Source: Candidatus Desulfovibrio kirbyi (GTDB lineage Bacteria > Desulfobacterota > Desulfovibrionia > Desulfovibrionales > Desulfovibrionaceae). From it: a DNA stretch of 64,000 nt. The notes below the pieces were generated by a model. It searched no databases. It saw only the letters and a list, made by a program, of their open reading frames with translations, and had not been told where the DNA came from. Below are positions 1-9,081 of this stretch, piece by piece. The first letter of the stretch is position 1, and every line of letters begins with the position of its first letter. The stretch lies in NCBI GenBank assembly GCA_013374015.1, contig BLLL01000004.1, positions 1 to 64,000 of the forward strand, given 5' to 3'. A program made the translations under genes and the position numbers.

Positions 1-1
1 C

Positions 2-613
2 AGAAGCCAGATGTCCATTCTGGATGCTCTGCTCAAGCTACGCCAGATATGTTGCCATCCGCGTCTTCTTAAAATCGAACTGCCCGAGTTCAGCAAGCAT
101 TTGCCATCAGGAAAATTCGAGGCCTTCAAGAACATGATTTCGGAGATTGTGGAGGGCGGACACAAGGCGCTTGTGTTTTCCCAGTTTGTCCGGATGCTGC
201 ACATTATCCGGCAGTGGCTCGAAAGCAACGAGATACCTTTCTGTTATCTGGACGGCGCCAGCAAGGACAGGCTGGAACAGGTGGACAGATTCAACAATAG
301 TCCGGACATACCCATATTTTTGATTTCTCTTAAGGCCGGTGGCACAGGGATCAATCTGACTTCGGCCGACTATGTCATCCACTATGACCCGTGGTGGAAC
401 CCGGCGGTGGAAAGCCAGGCGACAGACAGGACACACCGTATTGGGCAAACCCGTCAGGTGTTTTCCTATAAGCTGATCTGCCAGAATACTGTTGAAGAAA
501 AAATTCTGAAGCTGCAGGAGAGCAAGCGCGGCATTGCTGAAGCCGTCATTCTGGGGCAGGACACATGGAAATCATTGACCCGTGAGGCTCTTGAGGTACT
601 GTTTGAGGTGTAA
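2..613 (+). CDS. SNF2-family helicase, C-terminal part (5' end outside window)
   Basis: The reading frame is open at the left edge, so only the last ~203 residues are visible. They form the second RecA-like (helicase C) lobe of an SNF2/RapA-type ATPase. Visible motifs are KALVFSQF, YLDGASKDR, SLKAGGTGINLTSA, HYDPWWNPAVE and DRTHRIGQ, the last being motif VI with its arginine finger, followed by the usual EEKIL segment. Proteins of this type translocate on double-stranded DNA and are found in transcription recycling and in defence loci. No partner gene is visible in the window, so the role is open. The gene ends cleanly with TAA and no frameshift is seen. Confidence 0.85.
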   Translation, partial: RSQMSILDALLKLRQICCHPRLLKIELPEFSKHLPSGKFEAFKNMISEIVEGGHKALVFSQFVRMLHIIRQWLESNEIPFCYLDGASKDRLEQVDRFNNSPDIPIFLISLKAGGTGINLTSADYVIHYDPWWNPAVESQATDRTHRIGQTRQVFSYKLICQNTVEEKILKLQESKRGIAEAVILGQDTWKSLTREALEVLFEV

Positions 614-1111
614 GCCCTGGCGCAGACGTGTGCGGCCAGGCATTTGACGCCAGTGTACGATTCGGCGGCCAGCCCGTCCAGTCTGTACCGGCATGCGCAT
701 ACAACAATCTCGTGATTTCCAGCGCTTCTTCCACTTTTGTCCAGTCCAGAATTGTGCAGCCAAGTGCCGCCAGTTCACGCGCAAGCAGGCGCACGCCGTG
801 CTTGTGCCTGAAAGATGCGGCGATATAGACAGATAGAGAGGGCGAAGGGGTTTGGGCAAAGGCGGTATGTAGCATGTGACGACTCAAAATTCGATGCCGC
901 GCGCGGCTTTGGCTCCTGAATGCCAGGGGTGTTTGATTTCATTCATTATAGTTTTTTGTACTATAGCAATGGAGTGTACGCTGGTCTATGAAAGCGATGA
1001 AAAAGCTACTTGGGGTTTGGGAGAATTTTTGCTAAACTTTGCCAAGTGTATTGTCGACGCATCTGTAAGCGCGTGTGGCAGTGATCTGCTTGGGTTACAG
1101 GAGGGTGCAAG
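614..1111. other. Mostly non-coding stretch between the SNF2 gene and purM
   Basis: About 500 bases without an intact gene. The minus strand at roughly 737-875 carries a degraded coding fragment, listed separately. The remainder, about 876-1111, contains short AT-rich runs that could hold the purM promoter, but no well-spaced -35/-10 pair stood out. The only forward frame here is a chance ORF that overlaps the purM start. Confidence 0.4.
737..875 (-). pseudogene. N-terminal remnant of a nucleoside 2-deoxyribosyltransferase-like protein
   Basis: Starting at ATG 875 the minus strand encodes a short segment with VYIAASFRHKHGV and ALGCTILDWT. This is the first beta-strand, helix and second strand of a nucleoside 2-deoxyribosyltransferase-like (Rossmann-like) fold. 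Beyond residue ~45 the frame loses resemblance to the family and runs into the 3' end of the SNF2 gene, so at most the first third of a ~140-residue protein survives. The family call is by recognition of the motif pattern and is inference. The alternative is a chance ORF, which the regular fold-like pattern makes less likely. Confidence 0.4.
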
Positions 1112-2170
1112 ATGTTGGGCAACCGCGCAAAAGCCTACGCCGAGGCCGGCGTTTCTGTTCAGGCGGGCAATGCTTTTGTGGAACGTATCCGGCATTTGGC
1201 GGCGACCACACAGACAAGTGGCGTAATTTCTGATATTGGCGGTTTTTGCGGCCTGTTTCGTCCGGATTTGACCGGTATGGAGGATCCCATACTGGTGGCC
1301 TCCACAGACGGTGTCGGCACCAAGCTGAAGCTGGCGGTTGCCTTTGCCAGACATAACACAGTGGGCATTGATCTGGTGGCCATGAGTGTGAACGACATTC
1401 TGGTACAGGGCGCTCACCCTCTTTTTTTTCTTGATTCTTTTGCCGCCGGCAAACTGGATGTGAACATTGCCCAGGAAGTTATCAGCGGCATCGCGCACGG
1501 CTGCAGACAGGCCGGCTGCGCACTGCTGGGTGGTGAAACGGCTGAAATGCCGGATATGTATCAGCCGGGCGACTACGATTTGGCCGGTTTTTGCGTCGGT
1601 ATTGTGGACAACGCGCGCCTGATCGACGGATCGACAATCCAGGTTGGAGACGCTCTTGTTGGTATAGCTTCCTCAGGCTTGCATTCCAACGGATTTTCAC
1701 TTGTGCGAAAACTGTTGGCAAGCAGCGGTCTTTCCCCGGAAGCTCCCTTTCCTGGCGCAGGCGGCAGGAAAGTGCGGGATGTGCTGCTTGAGCCGACACA
1801 TATTTATGTGGAAGCGGTGCGTTCCATGCTGCGCGACTTGAATATCAAGGGCATGGCGCATATCACCGGCGGCGGTTTTTACGACAATTTGCCGCGTATG
1901 CTGCCCGCGCAGGTCGTGGCGTGTATTGCTTTCGGCAGTTGGCGTATGCCTGTGGTTTTTGACTGGGTGAAAGAATCGGGCAATCTGTCATGGGCTGAAA
2001 TGTTTCAGATATTTAACTGCGGCATTGGCTATGTTCTGGTTGTGCCTTCCGAGCAGGTTGGGGAAGCTGTCAGCCGTATGAAGGCCTTTGAATTGTCCGC
2101 CTGGCGTATTGGCGAGATAGCGCGGCGCATGGGCGACTCTGAAGAGCAGGTTGTTATTTCTTTTGAGTAA
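1112..2170 (+). CDS. purM: Phosphoribosylformylglycinamidine cyclo-ligase (AIR synthetase)
   Basis: PurM converts FGAM and ATP to aminoimidazole ribonucleotide, the fifth step of de novo purine synthesis, in the cytoplasm. The 352-residue length is normal for the family. Visible landmarks are SDIGGFCGLF near residue 43, STDGVGTKLKLA near residue 66, MSVNDILVQGAHPLFFLD, the glycine-rich LLGGETAEMPDMY loop, and HITGGGFYDNLPRMLP in the C-terminal domain. The ATG start is supported by an AGGAGGGTG ribosome-binding site seven bases upstream. It stands alone on the plus strand, facing the minus-strand HAD/TRAP group. Another purine gene, purQ, lies about 59 kb away. Confidence 0.97.
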   Translation: MLGNRAKAYAEAGVSVQAGNAFVERIRHLAATTQTSGVISDIGGFCGLFRPDLTGMEDPILVASTDGVGTKLKLAVAFARHNTVGIDLVAMSVNDILVQGAHPLFFLDSFAAGKLDVNIAQEVISGIAHGCRQAGCALLGGETAEMPDMYQPGDYDLAGFCVGIVDNARLIDGSTIQVGDALVGIASSGLHSNGFSLVRKLLASSGLSPEAPFPGAGGRKVRDVLLEPTHIYVEAVRSMLRDLNIKGMAHITGGGFYDNLPRMLPAQVVACIAFGSWRMPVVFDWVKESGNLSWAEMFQIFNCGIGYVLVVPSEQVGEAVSRMKAFELSAWRIGEIARRMGDSEEQVVISFE

Positions 2171-2252
2171 CCGGGCAGTTATGTTGGTTAATGTTGGCAT
2201 AGCGGGACTGATTTTCTGTTTTCGTTTGATGCGGCGTGGTCTCACAACGCCT

Positions 2253-3080
2253 TTACAGTAGCCCCAGATTTTTTACAATACGCCAGGGGCGGGTCTTTTC
2301 CCTTGCTGCGTCTTGCGCTGTGGCCTCACCGCTCAGCACCAGCACAAAATCAATGCCCGCATTTTCCGCAAGTTTTTTGTCTGTGGGAAGTCTGTCCCCC
2401 ACTATTACTACGGATTCACGCGGATACCGCGCAAGCAGGGGGGCCAGCACAGCCGGATCGGGCTTGCCGAAAATTTTTTGCGGCAAACGGCCTGTCGCCT
2501 TTTCAAACAGAGCGATAAAACTTCCCACGTCCGGCAGAGGCCCTGCCGGATCCGGGCACACAAGGTCTGGATGGGTGGCAAAATAGGCGACATCCGGCTT
2601 TTGCAGCAAATGGGCGGCGCGGACAAGTTTCGCGTATGTCAGTTCCGTGTCGTAGGCCAGAATCACTGCTTCAACACAGGAATCTCCGGTATTTCCGGCA
2701 GGTTTGGAATCAGGGGCATCGGCGAGAAGCAGTTCCGGCATGGTCGCGAGCAGGGTGGCGCGGTAGTCTTCGTTGCCGACCAGATAGGCGCACTGGATGC
2801 CGGTTTGGCGCAGATGCTCAACCAGCGGCATTGTCGGTGAAAGCATGTGCGCGGCAGTTGCCGCGATGCCCATGCCGTTGAGTTTTTTAATATAGGTGTC
2901 TGTGCTTTTTGAGGTATTGTTACTCAAAAAATAAAAATCCACCTCATTCCAGTGCTGTCTGATAAAGGCGACAGCGCCTTTGATGGGCACAGCCCCCAGA
3001 TAGACTGTGCCGTCCAGATCCAGCGCAAAACAGCGTTTTCCGAGATACGGCATGACCACGTCCGCTAAGACATAAGCCAC
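2253..3080 (-). CDS. HAD-superfamily phosphatase, NagD/PGP type
   Basis: A cytoplasmic haloacid dehalogenase-like hydrolase of about 275 residues. Motif I is ALDLDGTVYLG with the nucleophile Asp near residue 19. Motif II is FLSNNTSKS, a capping segment follows, and motifs III/IV are GKPDPAVL and VGDRLPTDKKLA, the metal-binding GDxxxTD. This is the signature of the NagD / p-nitrophenylphosphatase / phosphoglycolate phosphatase subclass; the substrate cannot be told. The longest start is GTG at 3080, overlapping the end of dctM by 16 bases. GTG 3059 or ATG 3053 would also give a complete enzyme. The overlap suggests cotranscription with the transporter. Confidence 0.85.
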   Translation of the reverse strand: MAYVLADVVMPYLGKRCFALDLDGTVYLGAVPIKGAVAFIRQHWNEVDFYFLSNNTSKSTDTYIKKLNGMGIAATAAHMLSPTMPLVEHLRQTGIQCAYLVGNEDYRATLLATMPELLLADAPDSKPAGNTGDSCVEAVILAYDTELTYAKLVRAAHLLQKPDVAYFATHPDLVCPDPAGPLPDVGSFIALFEKATGRLPQKIFGKPDPAVLAPLLARYPRESVVIVGDRLPTDKKLAENAGIDFVLVLSGEATAQDAAREKTRPWRIVKNLGLL

Positions 3081-4351
3081 TTCATGGGCACAATCGACAG
3101 TTTCGGGAAGAGCACCAGCAAAATGAGCACAACAACCTCAACAAGGATAAAGGGCAGCGCCTTGGCTACCAGTTCGTTCAGCTTTATGTTGCCGATGCCG
3201 CACACCACATACAGCACGGTGCCCACAGGCGGCGTAATGACGCCGATGCCGAGATTGAGCACAAACAGCAGACCGAAGTGGTAGGGATCAATGCCCGCCT
3301 GCTGGATAATGGGATAGAAGACCGGAGCAAAGATAAGAATATTCGGCGTCAAATCCATCACCATGCCGGCAACGAACAGAAAGAGCATGATCATCAGCAA
3401 CAGGAGGGTTTGATTGTCGATAAAGGGCATAAACATGCTTGCCATATGGGTGGGAATGCGGGCAAGCGTGATAAAATAGCCCACAGCGGAAGCCGTGGCC
3501 ACAATGAGCATCACCACCGCCGTTGTGCGCGCGGCTGCCGCGCTCACGCGCAGCAACTGACGGAAAGAAAGTTCACGGTAGTAGAGCATGCACACGGCAA
3601 TGGCGAATATCGCCGCGAACGCGCCGCCTTCCGTGGGCGTGAACACGCCGAAGCGTATGCCACCCAGCAGTAGCACCGGCAACATAAAGGCCGGGCTTGC
3701 GTCCTTGAGGATGACGACGGCCTCATCCTTGGTAAAGGTGATTGTTTCGGTGTAGCCGTCCTTGCGTACGATAACCCACCACACAACCATAAGGGCGAAG
3801 CCCAGCAGAAGGCCGGGGAAAAGGCCGATCATGAAAAGGCGTGTGATGGAAAGCCCGCCGATGGTCGCGCCCAGAATAATGAAATTTGTGCTCGGCGGAA
3901 TAATGGGGCCAAGGATGGCGCCGGAGGCGATGATGCCGCCCGCCCGCCCGGGATTATAGCCCACCCGCTTCATCATGGGCAGCAGCAGGCCGCCCAGGGC
4001 TGCTGCCTCTCCCACGGAACTGCCCATAAGCCCGGCGAAGATGATGCTAGCCACAATGGCGGCGTAGCCAAGACCGCCCTTGACCCGTCCGATCATGAGC
4101 TGGGCCAGTTGCACCACCCGCCTGGAAAGGCCGCCGGCGGCCATAATTTCACCGGCAAATACAAAAAAGGGAATGGCCATCAGCGGATAGTTGTTTGCCC
4201 CGTCCAGCATACTGTTGGGGATGGTCATGGCTTCCCATATGCCTGACGTATACATGAGTACCATGGAACAGAGCGCCAGCACCAGGGAAATGGGAATGCC
4301 AAGGGCCAGCAGGAAAAAGAGGGAACCGAAAAAATAGTAGAGCTGGTCCAC
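3065..4351 (-). CDS. dctM: TRAP transporter large membrane subunit (DctM type)
   Basis: The 428-residue protein is almost entirely hydrophobic, with roughly a dozen membrane segments, as expected for the ion-coupled transport subunit of a tripartite ATP-independent periplasmic transporter. Family landmarks include MAIPFFVFAGEIMAAGG, GSSVGEAAALGGLLLPMM, GAILGPIIPPSTNFII and LNLGIGVITPPVGTVLY. It works with the small membrane subunit and the periplasmic binding protein encoded directly upstream on the same strand (order P-Q-M), importing an organic acid with sodium or protons. Substrate is likely a C4-dicarboxylate or similar carboxylate, which is inference. Only two bases separate it from dctQ. 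Confidence 0.95.
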   Translation of the reverse strand: MDQLYYFFGSLFFLLALGIPISLVLALCSMVLMYTSGIWEAMTIPNSMLDGANNYPLMAIPFFVFAGEIMAAGGLSRRVVQLAQLMIGRVKGGLGYAAIVASIIFAGLMGSSVGEAAALGGLLLPMMKRVGYNPGRAGGIIASGAILGPIIPPSTNFIILGATIGGLSITRLFMIGLFPGLLLGFALMVVWWVIVRKDGYTETITFTKDEAVVILKDASPAFMLPVLLLGGIRFGVFTPTEGGAFAAIFAIAVCMLYYRELSFRQLLRVSAAAARTTAVVMLIVATASAVGYFITLARIPTHMASMFMPFIDNQTLLLLMIMLFLFVAGMVMDLTPNILIFAPVFYPIIQQAGIDPYHFGLLFVLNLGIGVITPPVGTVLYVVCGIGNIKLNELVAKALPFILVEVVVLILLVLFPKLSIVPMKWLMS

Positions 4352-4353
4352 GG

Positions 4354-4929
4354 TTAGAGTCCCTTTTCAGGCTTCTGAAAAGTGCTTGCCGGTGTTTTGA
4401 ACAGAACGATCAAATCCCTGCCTCTGATAACTAGCGCCGCCGCCGCCATGATCGGCAGAGAGGCGTTGATGATTCCCATGTTGATGCCGGTTGCCACAGA
4501 CCAGGTGTCCATTGTCTGCCCGACCAGAATAATCCCGCCCCAGAACATGAGCGCAAGGGCGGAAAGACCCAGCAGGGAGGCAACGATGTCAATGTTCTTG
4601 CGCAGAGCGCCATGCGTCAGGCCGACAAACATGTCCACCGCTATGTGTTTGTTGCGGTAAAATGCCTCAATGGCGCCGAAAAACGTGATAAAGATGAAGA
4701 AAAAGCGCGCCCATTCTTCACTGGGCGGATAGCTTGAACTGAACACATACCGAAGAAAGGCGTTGTAAAAAACAAGCCCGATCATGCTGAGAAATATCGT
4801 CGCGCAGAATACCTGAAAAGCGAATTCTCCAGGCGTGTCAGGCGCATGTTCGGGCTGCGGCTCCTTTTGAAAAATGAGTTCTTTTATGCTGCCTGTCGCG
4901 GGAGTGACGGTTTCGGGCGAGTCCGGCAT
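4354..4929 (-). CDS. dctQ: TRAP transporter small membrane subunit (DctQ type)
   Basis: A 191-residue protein with four membrane segments and the DctQ hallmark region: FYNAFLRYVF, SEEWARFFFIF and FYRNKHIAVDMF. The open frame extends further upstream, but ATG 4929 is the likely start because it is preceded by an AGGAG site (on the minus strand, CAGGAGAACAAACC) and the extra N-terminal part is low-complexity shadow of dctP. The cytoplasmic N-terminal extension of about 45 residues is rich in Pro and Glu. DctQ bridges the binding protein and the DctM channel. Confidence 0.92.
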   Translation of the reverse strand: MPDSPETVTPATGSIKELIFQKEPQPEHAPDTPGEFAFQVFCATIFLSMIGLVFYNAFLRYVFSSSYPPSEEWARFFFIFITFFGAIEAFYRNKHIAVDMFVGLTHGALRKNIDIVASLLGLSALALMFWGGIILVGQTMDTWSVATGINMGIINASLPIMAAAALVIRGRDLIVLFKTPASTFQKPEKGL

Positions 4930-4993
4930 GGTTTGTTCTCCTGAAGTTAAGGGAGCCTGGGCATGCCCCCTTCCTGTGTAGCTTGTGGTATTA

Positions 4994-5989
4994 CTACTTG
5001 TTTTTGTAACCTTCGGCGCTGTCCAGAATTTCTTTGGCATTGGGAACTGTGTCGTAGAAGAGCTTCCAGCTTCTCTTGCCGGCCGCCACCATGCCGTCGC
5101 GAAATTCTTTTGAGGGAACGGAAATGGTGCCGCCGCCGTCGGTAATTTCTTTTCTGGCCTTCGTTTCAAGTTCGGCTATGAGATCCCACACATAATCGGC
5201 GGATTCTTTCGCGGCCTTGTTGATCCACTCCTTGTCCTGCGCGGGCAGGGACTGATAGAACTGCTCGTTGATGAACAGGGCATGGATTATCAGGATATGG
5301 CCGCTCATGGTGATCTGCGGAGTGATTTCATACATTTTCAAAGACGCGATGTCGGCAAAGGGGCTGTCTCCGCCGTCAATAACGCCTTGGTCAAGCGCTG
5401 CCGGCACTTCCGCAAAGGGCATGGGCTGGCCGCTGATGCCACATTCCTTGGCAAAATTGACATACAGGGGGATGTTGGGCACACGCATCTTCAGACCTTT
5501 CAGGTCGTTCATGCTTTTCAGAGGTTTTTTGGAATAAAAATGACGGAAGCCCAGAGGGAAGGCGTTCAGGGTGCGTAGGCCGGATTTTTCAGAAAAGCCC
5601 GCGTTGATGTGCTCAAAGGTCTTGCCTTCCATCGCGCGGCGCGCGTGTTCTAGGTTTTCGAAGAGCATGGGGGTTTCCAGCATGGCCATTGCAGGGTGAA
5701 ACGCCGAAACCTGGGTGCCTGTGGCGTTCATTTGAATGGTGCCCTTGCGGGTGCTCGCAATGTAGGCGTCTTCCTTGCCGAGCTGGCTGTTGGGGTAAAC
5801 CTCCACTGCGTATTTGCCGTTGGAATATTTTTTGAGAAGTTCGCCGAATTTGTGCATGCCGAGGGTTTCCGGCTCGCCTTCGGGCTTCATGCCCGCCATT
5901 TTGATAACCACTGCGGCGGCGTGGGTATTTGCAACCACGCCAAGGGAAAAGACTGCCAGCGCAAGGAAAAGTATGCCAAGTTTTTTCAT
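4994..5989 (-). CDS. dctP: TRAP transporter periplasmic solute-binding protein (DctP type)
   Basis: A 331-residue periplasmic receptor. It begins with a signal peptide (MKKLGILFLALAV, hydrophobic core, cleavage after a THA-A-like site). The mature part has DctP landmarks: HKFGELLKKYSNGKYAVEVY, NSQLGKE, and the MRVPNIPLYV and ALDQGVIDGGDSPF region, which carries the conserved arginine that clamps the carboxylate. ATG 5989 is preceded by AAGGAGCATTCCC. The frame stays open upstream to a longer ATG at 6070, but that extension would bury the signal peptide. This is the first gene of the dctPQM-HAD transcription unit and is divergent from glpA. Confidence 0.94.
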   Translation of the reverse strand: MKKLGILFLALAVFSLGVVANTHAAAVVIKMAGMKPEGEPETLGMHKFGELLKKYSNGKYAVEVYPNSQLGKEDAYIASTRKGTIQMNATGTQVSAFHPAMAMLETPMLFENLEHARRAMEGKTFEHINAGFSEKSGLRTLNAFPLGFRHFYSKKPLKSMNDLKGLKMRVPNIPLYVNFAKECGISGQPMPFAEVPAALDQGVIDGGDSPFADIASLKMYEITPQITMSGHILIIHALFINEQFYQSLPAQDKEWINKAAKESADYVWDLIAELETKARKEITDGGGTISVPSKEFRDGMVAAGKRSWKLFYDTVPNAKEILDSAEGYKNK

Positions 5990-6226
5990 GGGAATGCTCC
6001 TTGAACTTGTTGATAATCTGAAAGATTGTCTGTTTTGCGGATTCGGGAAACGCAGTACCGTGTTCTTCATTACACAGAATTCTGAAAAAAGAAAGTAATT
6101 GACAAAAAGAATCGAAAAGGCACATTCTGGGCAGCCCTGTTGCTGGTTGTGTTTGTCTGTTATTTCAGGAATAAGTTACCTTCTCATCATGGCATGTCAT
6201 AAGAACTTGTTCGTTAAGGTTGAGCA

Positions 6227-7834
6227 ATGCAGCAAACACGGATTGTCGTTATCGGCGGCGGAGCGACCGGCATAGGAATCCTGCGGGATTTGTCCATGCG
6301 TGGGGTGCCTGCCGTGCTGCTGGAGCAGGGCGGCCTTGCCAACGGCACAAGCTCCCGGTTCCACGGGTTGCTGCACAGCGGCGCGCGCTATGCGGCGAGC
6401 GATCTGCACGCCGCATGTGAATGTATTGAGGAAAACACCATTTTGCGCCGCATCGGTCGGCACTGCGTTGAAGAATTCGAAGGTCTTTTTGTCCTGACGC
6501 GTGAAGACGACCCCGCCTACGTTGCGCCTTGGCTTGCGGCCTGCGCGCGAGCCGGCATCATAACGGAAGAAATTTCTGTTGAAGAAGCCCGCGCGCGTGA
6601 GCCTGCCCTTGCCCCGGACATCCGTCAGGTTTTCCGCGTACCGGATGCAGGCGTGGATGGTTTTCGCCTTGTGTGGCATAATGCCGAATCTGCCCGGCGA
6701 TACGGCGGGGAAGTGCGCACCTACCACAAGGTCACGGGCATAGAAAGCGTCAACGGCAAAATAACTGGCCTTACTGTTTGCAATACGCTCAACAGGGAAA
6801 GCTATCCGCTTGCCTGTGAATACATTGTCAACGCGGCAGGCCCGTGGTCCGGCGAAATAGCGCGTCTGGCAGGCCAGAGGGTGGACATCACCCCGGATAG
6901 GGGAACGCTGCTCGCCTTTAATCACCGCTTTACCTCGCATATTGTCAACCGTCTGCACAAAAGCGCCGATGGCGATATTTTTGTGCCTCACGGTTCCATA
7001 ACCATTCTTGGCACAACGTCGGCCCAGGCAAAAAATCCGGCCGACACCACGCCCACGCCGGAAGAAGTGCTACGGTTGTTGTCCCTAGGCGAAAAACTTT
7101 TCCCGGATGTGTGGGAATATCGTATTTTGCGCGTTTTCGCGGGCAATCGCCCATTGTATACGCCGCCGGATCACGATGCCGGACGCGGCGCAAGCAGAAA
7201 TTTTGTCATCGTCGACCACGAACAGGATGGGCTTGCAGGTTTTGCGAGCATTTTCGGCGGCAAACTCACCACATACCGCCTTATGGCGGAAAAAATGACG
7301 GACCTTGTGTGCGCAAAGCTTGGCGTCGCAACGCCTTGCCGCACCGCTGGAATCCCTCTTGCCGCGCAGCCCGCGAGGGCGACGCTTGAACGGGCGGGAC
7401 GCCGGTTGCCCGCTCACGGAGCGCGGCTTGTGGCGGAGCGTCTGGGCGATCAGTTCCCCAAAATTGTTAATGCGCCGGAACAAGACTCCGGCGCTGATCT
7501 TTTGTGCGAATGCGAGATGGTGACGCGGGCTGAGGTGGAACTGGTGGCCGCGGATCCCACGACACATTTTTTGCACGACATACGTTTCCGTACGCGTCTG
7601 GGCATGGGCACCTGCCAGGGTACCTGCTGTTCCCTGCGCGCCGTCGGGGTATTGTCGAAATCGGGCGTTGCGTTTGCTGCGGACCCGCGGACGGCCTTGC
7701 GCACCTTTTTGCAGGAGCGCTGGCGCGGCCTGCGTCCCGTGCTGTGGGGAGCGCAGGCGCAGAAGTGTGAATTCAACCGCGCTCTTTACGGCGCAACCTT
7801 AAACCTGAACGGGGCGGACGATGAGGCCGACTGA
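6227..7834 (+). CDS. glpA: Anaerobic glycerol-3-phosphate dehydrogenase, subunit A
   Basis: Catalytic FAD subunit of the GlpABC complex, which oxidises sn-glycerol-3-phosphate to dihydroxyacetone phosphate and passes electrons to the quinone pool under anaerobic conditions. The N-terminus has the FAD dinucleotide fold VVIGGGATGIGILRDL, followed by GTSSRFHGLLHSGARYA typical of GlpD/GlpA. The C-terminal ~100 residues form a BFD-like Fe-S domain with LLCECEMVTRAE and GMGTCQGTCC, which supplies the CxC...CxxxxC ligands. Length is 535 residues, normal for GlpA. It is the first gene of a glpABC operon, with a 14-base overlap into glpB. No glycerol kinase or facilitator gene is in the window. Confidence 0.95.
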   Translation: MQQTRIVVIGGGATGIGILRDLSMRGVPAVLLEQGGLANGTSSRFHGLLHSGARYAASDLHAACECIEENTILRRIGRHCVEEFEGLFVLTREDDPAYVAPWLAACARAGIITEEISVEEARAREPALAPDIRQVFRVPDAGVDGFRLVWHNAESARRYGGEVRTYHKVTGIESVNGKITGLTVCNTLNRESYPLACEYIVNAAGPWSGEIARLAGQRVDITPDRGTLLAFNHRFTSHIVNRLHKSADGDIFVPHGSITILGTTSAQAKNPADTTPTPEEVLRLLSLGEKLFPDVWEYRILRVFAGNRPLYTPPDHDAGRGASRNFVIVDHEQDGLAGFASIFGGKLTTYRLMAEKMTDLVCAKLGVATPCRTAGIPLAAQPARATLERAGRRLPAHGARLVAERLGDQFPKIVNAPEQDSGADLLCECEMVTRAEVELVAADPTTHFLHDIRFRTRLGMGTCQGTCCSLRAVGVLSKSGVAFAADPRTALRTFLQERWRGLRPVLWGAQAQKCEFNRALYGATLNLNGADDEAD

Positions 7835-9077
7835 CGTGCTTGTGGTGGGCAGCGGCATGGCCGGGCTTATCGCGGCCATAACGGCGGCTTCACGCGGTAA
7901 AAGCGTGCGTCTTGCCGCGCGGGGTGCGGGTCATCTGGCCGTCGGCAACGGCTGTGTGGACGTGCTTGGTTATGTGGATGGAGAAATTGTGCGCGGCAAC
8001 CCTGTGGATTCCATCAGCCGCTTGAGCGGCGATCATCCTTACAGGCGCATAGGCGCTGAAACCGTAGCGGAATCTCTTGCTTTTTTTGCGCGGCTGTGCG
8101 CGGAAAACGGCTTTGACCTGGCCGGAGGCAACGGGGAAAATCAGTGGATCCCCACAGCGCTCGGCAGCTTCAAACCCACTTGGTTTTATACACCCGCCAT
8201 GAACAGGGAAACGCTGTCCATGGCCGACCGCATTGTCATTACCCATATGCCCTGGCTGAAGGACTGCCACGCGGACATGGTCAAAGCGTGTCTTGCGCGG
8301 CAAAGGCGTTTGATGAGCAAGGATATGTACATTGAGGAAACAGCGCCTTTCCGCGCCCACAGAAATCTGACGCCGCTTGCCGCGGCGCGCTTTGTGGACA
8401 CCGAGGCAGGGGAGCGGTGGCTTTTGTCACAACTGTTACAGTGTTTACAGCGCTCGTCTTCAGGCCGGCGTACGGCGGTGTTGTTGCCGCCGATCCTTGG
8501 TGTCACGCGCAGCGCGGAAATCAGGGCGCGTCTGTCAGAGGCGCTTGACGCGGACTTGATAGAAATGGCCTCTCCGCCCCCAGGAGTGGGGGGGCTGCGA
8601 ATCAGGCGTACCCTGTTGAGGGCGGCCGCAGGGGTCGGCGTGACAGTGATGGAAAACGCGCATGTTGTTGAAGCGCGCGTTCAGGGGCAACGCTGTGTGT
8701 CCCTTGTGTGTGACGCGACAGGCGGTGAGCGTGAAGTAAAGGCTGATTCTTTTATTATTGCCACCGGCGGATTTTTGAACGGCGGTCTTGTCGCCGCGCC
8801 GGGCGGCAAGGTGTGCGAAGCGATTTTCGGACACGCGCTCCCCGCGCCGGAACGGACTGAGGACTGGACAATGCCGGATATGTTGGATTCCCAACCTTAT
8901 GCGAAACTTGGCGTTCAGACAAACACGCGCCTCAACCCCATCACTCCGGAGGGAGATGCGCTTCCGGACAATGTGTATTTTGCTGGAAGAACACTGGCCG
9001 GCTATGATTTTGTAAATGAAAAAAGCGGCATGGGCGTGGCGATTGCCACAGGCTATCATGCCGGCATGAACTGTTGA
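7821..9077 (+). CDS. glpB: Anaerobic glycerol-3-phosphate dehydrogenase, subunit B
   Basis: A 418-residue flavoprotein subunit. It starts with a dinucleotide-binding fold, DVLVVGSGMAGLIAAITAA, and contains GNGCVDVLGY and FYTPAMNRETLS, both typical of GlpB. The C-terminal part has NVYFAGRTLAGYDF, the second FAD-contact segment. GlpB mediates electron transfer between the GlpA catalytic subunit and the GlpC membrane anchor. The start overlaps the end of glpA by 14 bases and glpC begins 4 bases after its stop, so translation is probably coupled. Confidence 0.93.
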   Translation: MRPTDVLVVGSGMAGLIAAITAASRGKSVRLAARGAGHLAVGNGCVDVLGYVDGEIVRGNPVDSISRLSGDHPYRRIGAETVAESLAFFARLCAENGFDLAGGNGENQWIPTALGSFKPTWFYTPAMNRETLSMADRIVITHMPWLKDCHADMVKACLARQRRLMSKDMYIEETAPFRAHRNLTPLAAARFVDTEAGERWLLSQLLQCLQRSSSGRRTAVLLPPILGVTRSAEIRARLSEALDADLIEMASPPPGVGGLRIRRTLLRAAAGVGVTVMENAHVVEARVQGQRCVSLVCDATGGEREVKADSFIIATGGFLNGGLVAAPGGKVCEAIFGHALPAPERTEDWTMPDMLDSQPYAKLGVQTNTRLNPITPEGDALPDNVYFAGRTLAGYDFVNEKSGMGVAIATGYHAGMNC

Positions 9078-9081
9078 CCCC

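Noticed and set aside
6099..6127. TTGACA upstream of glpA
   Set aside because: No acceptable -10 hexamer lies 16-18 bases downstream, so I did not call a promoter.
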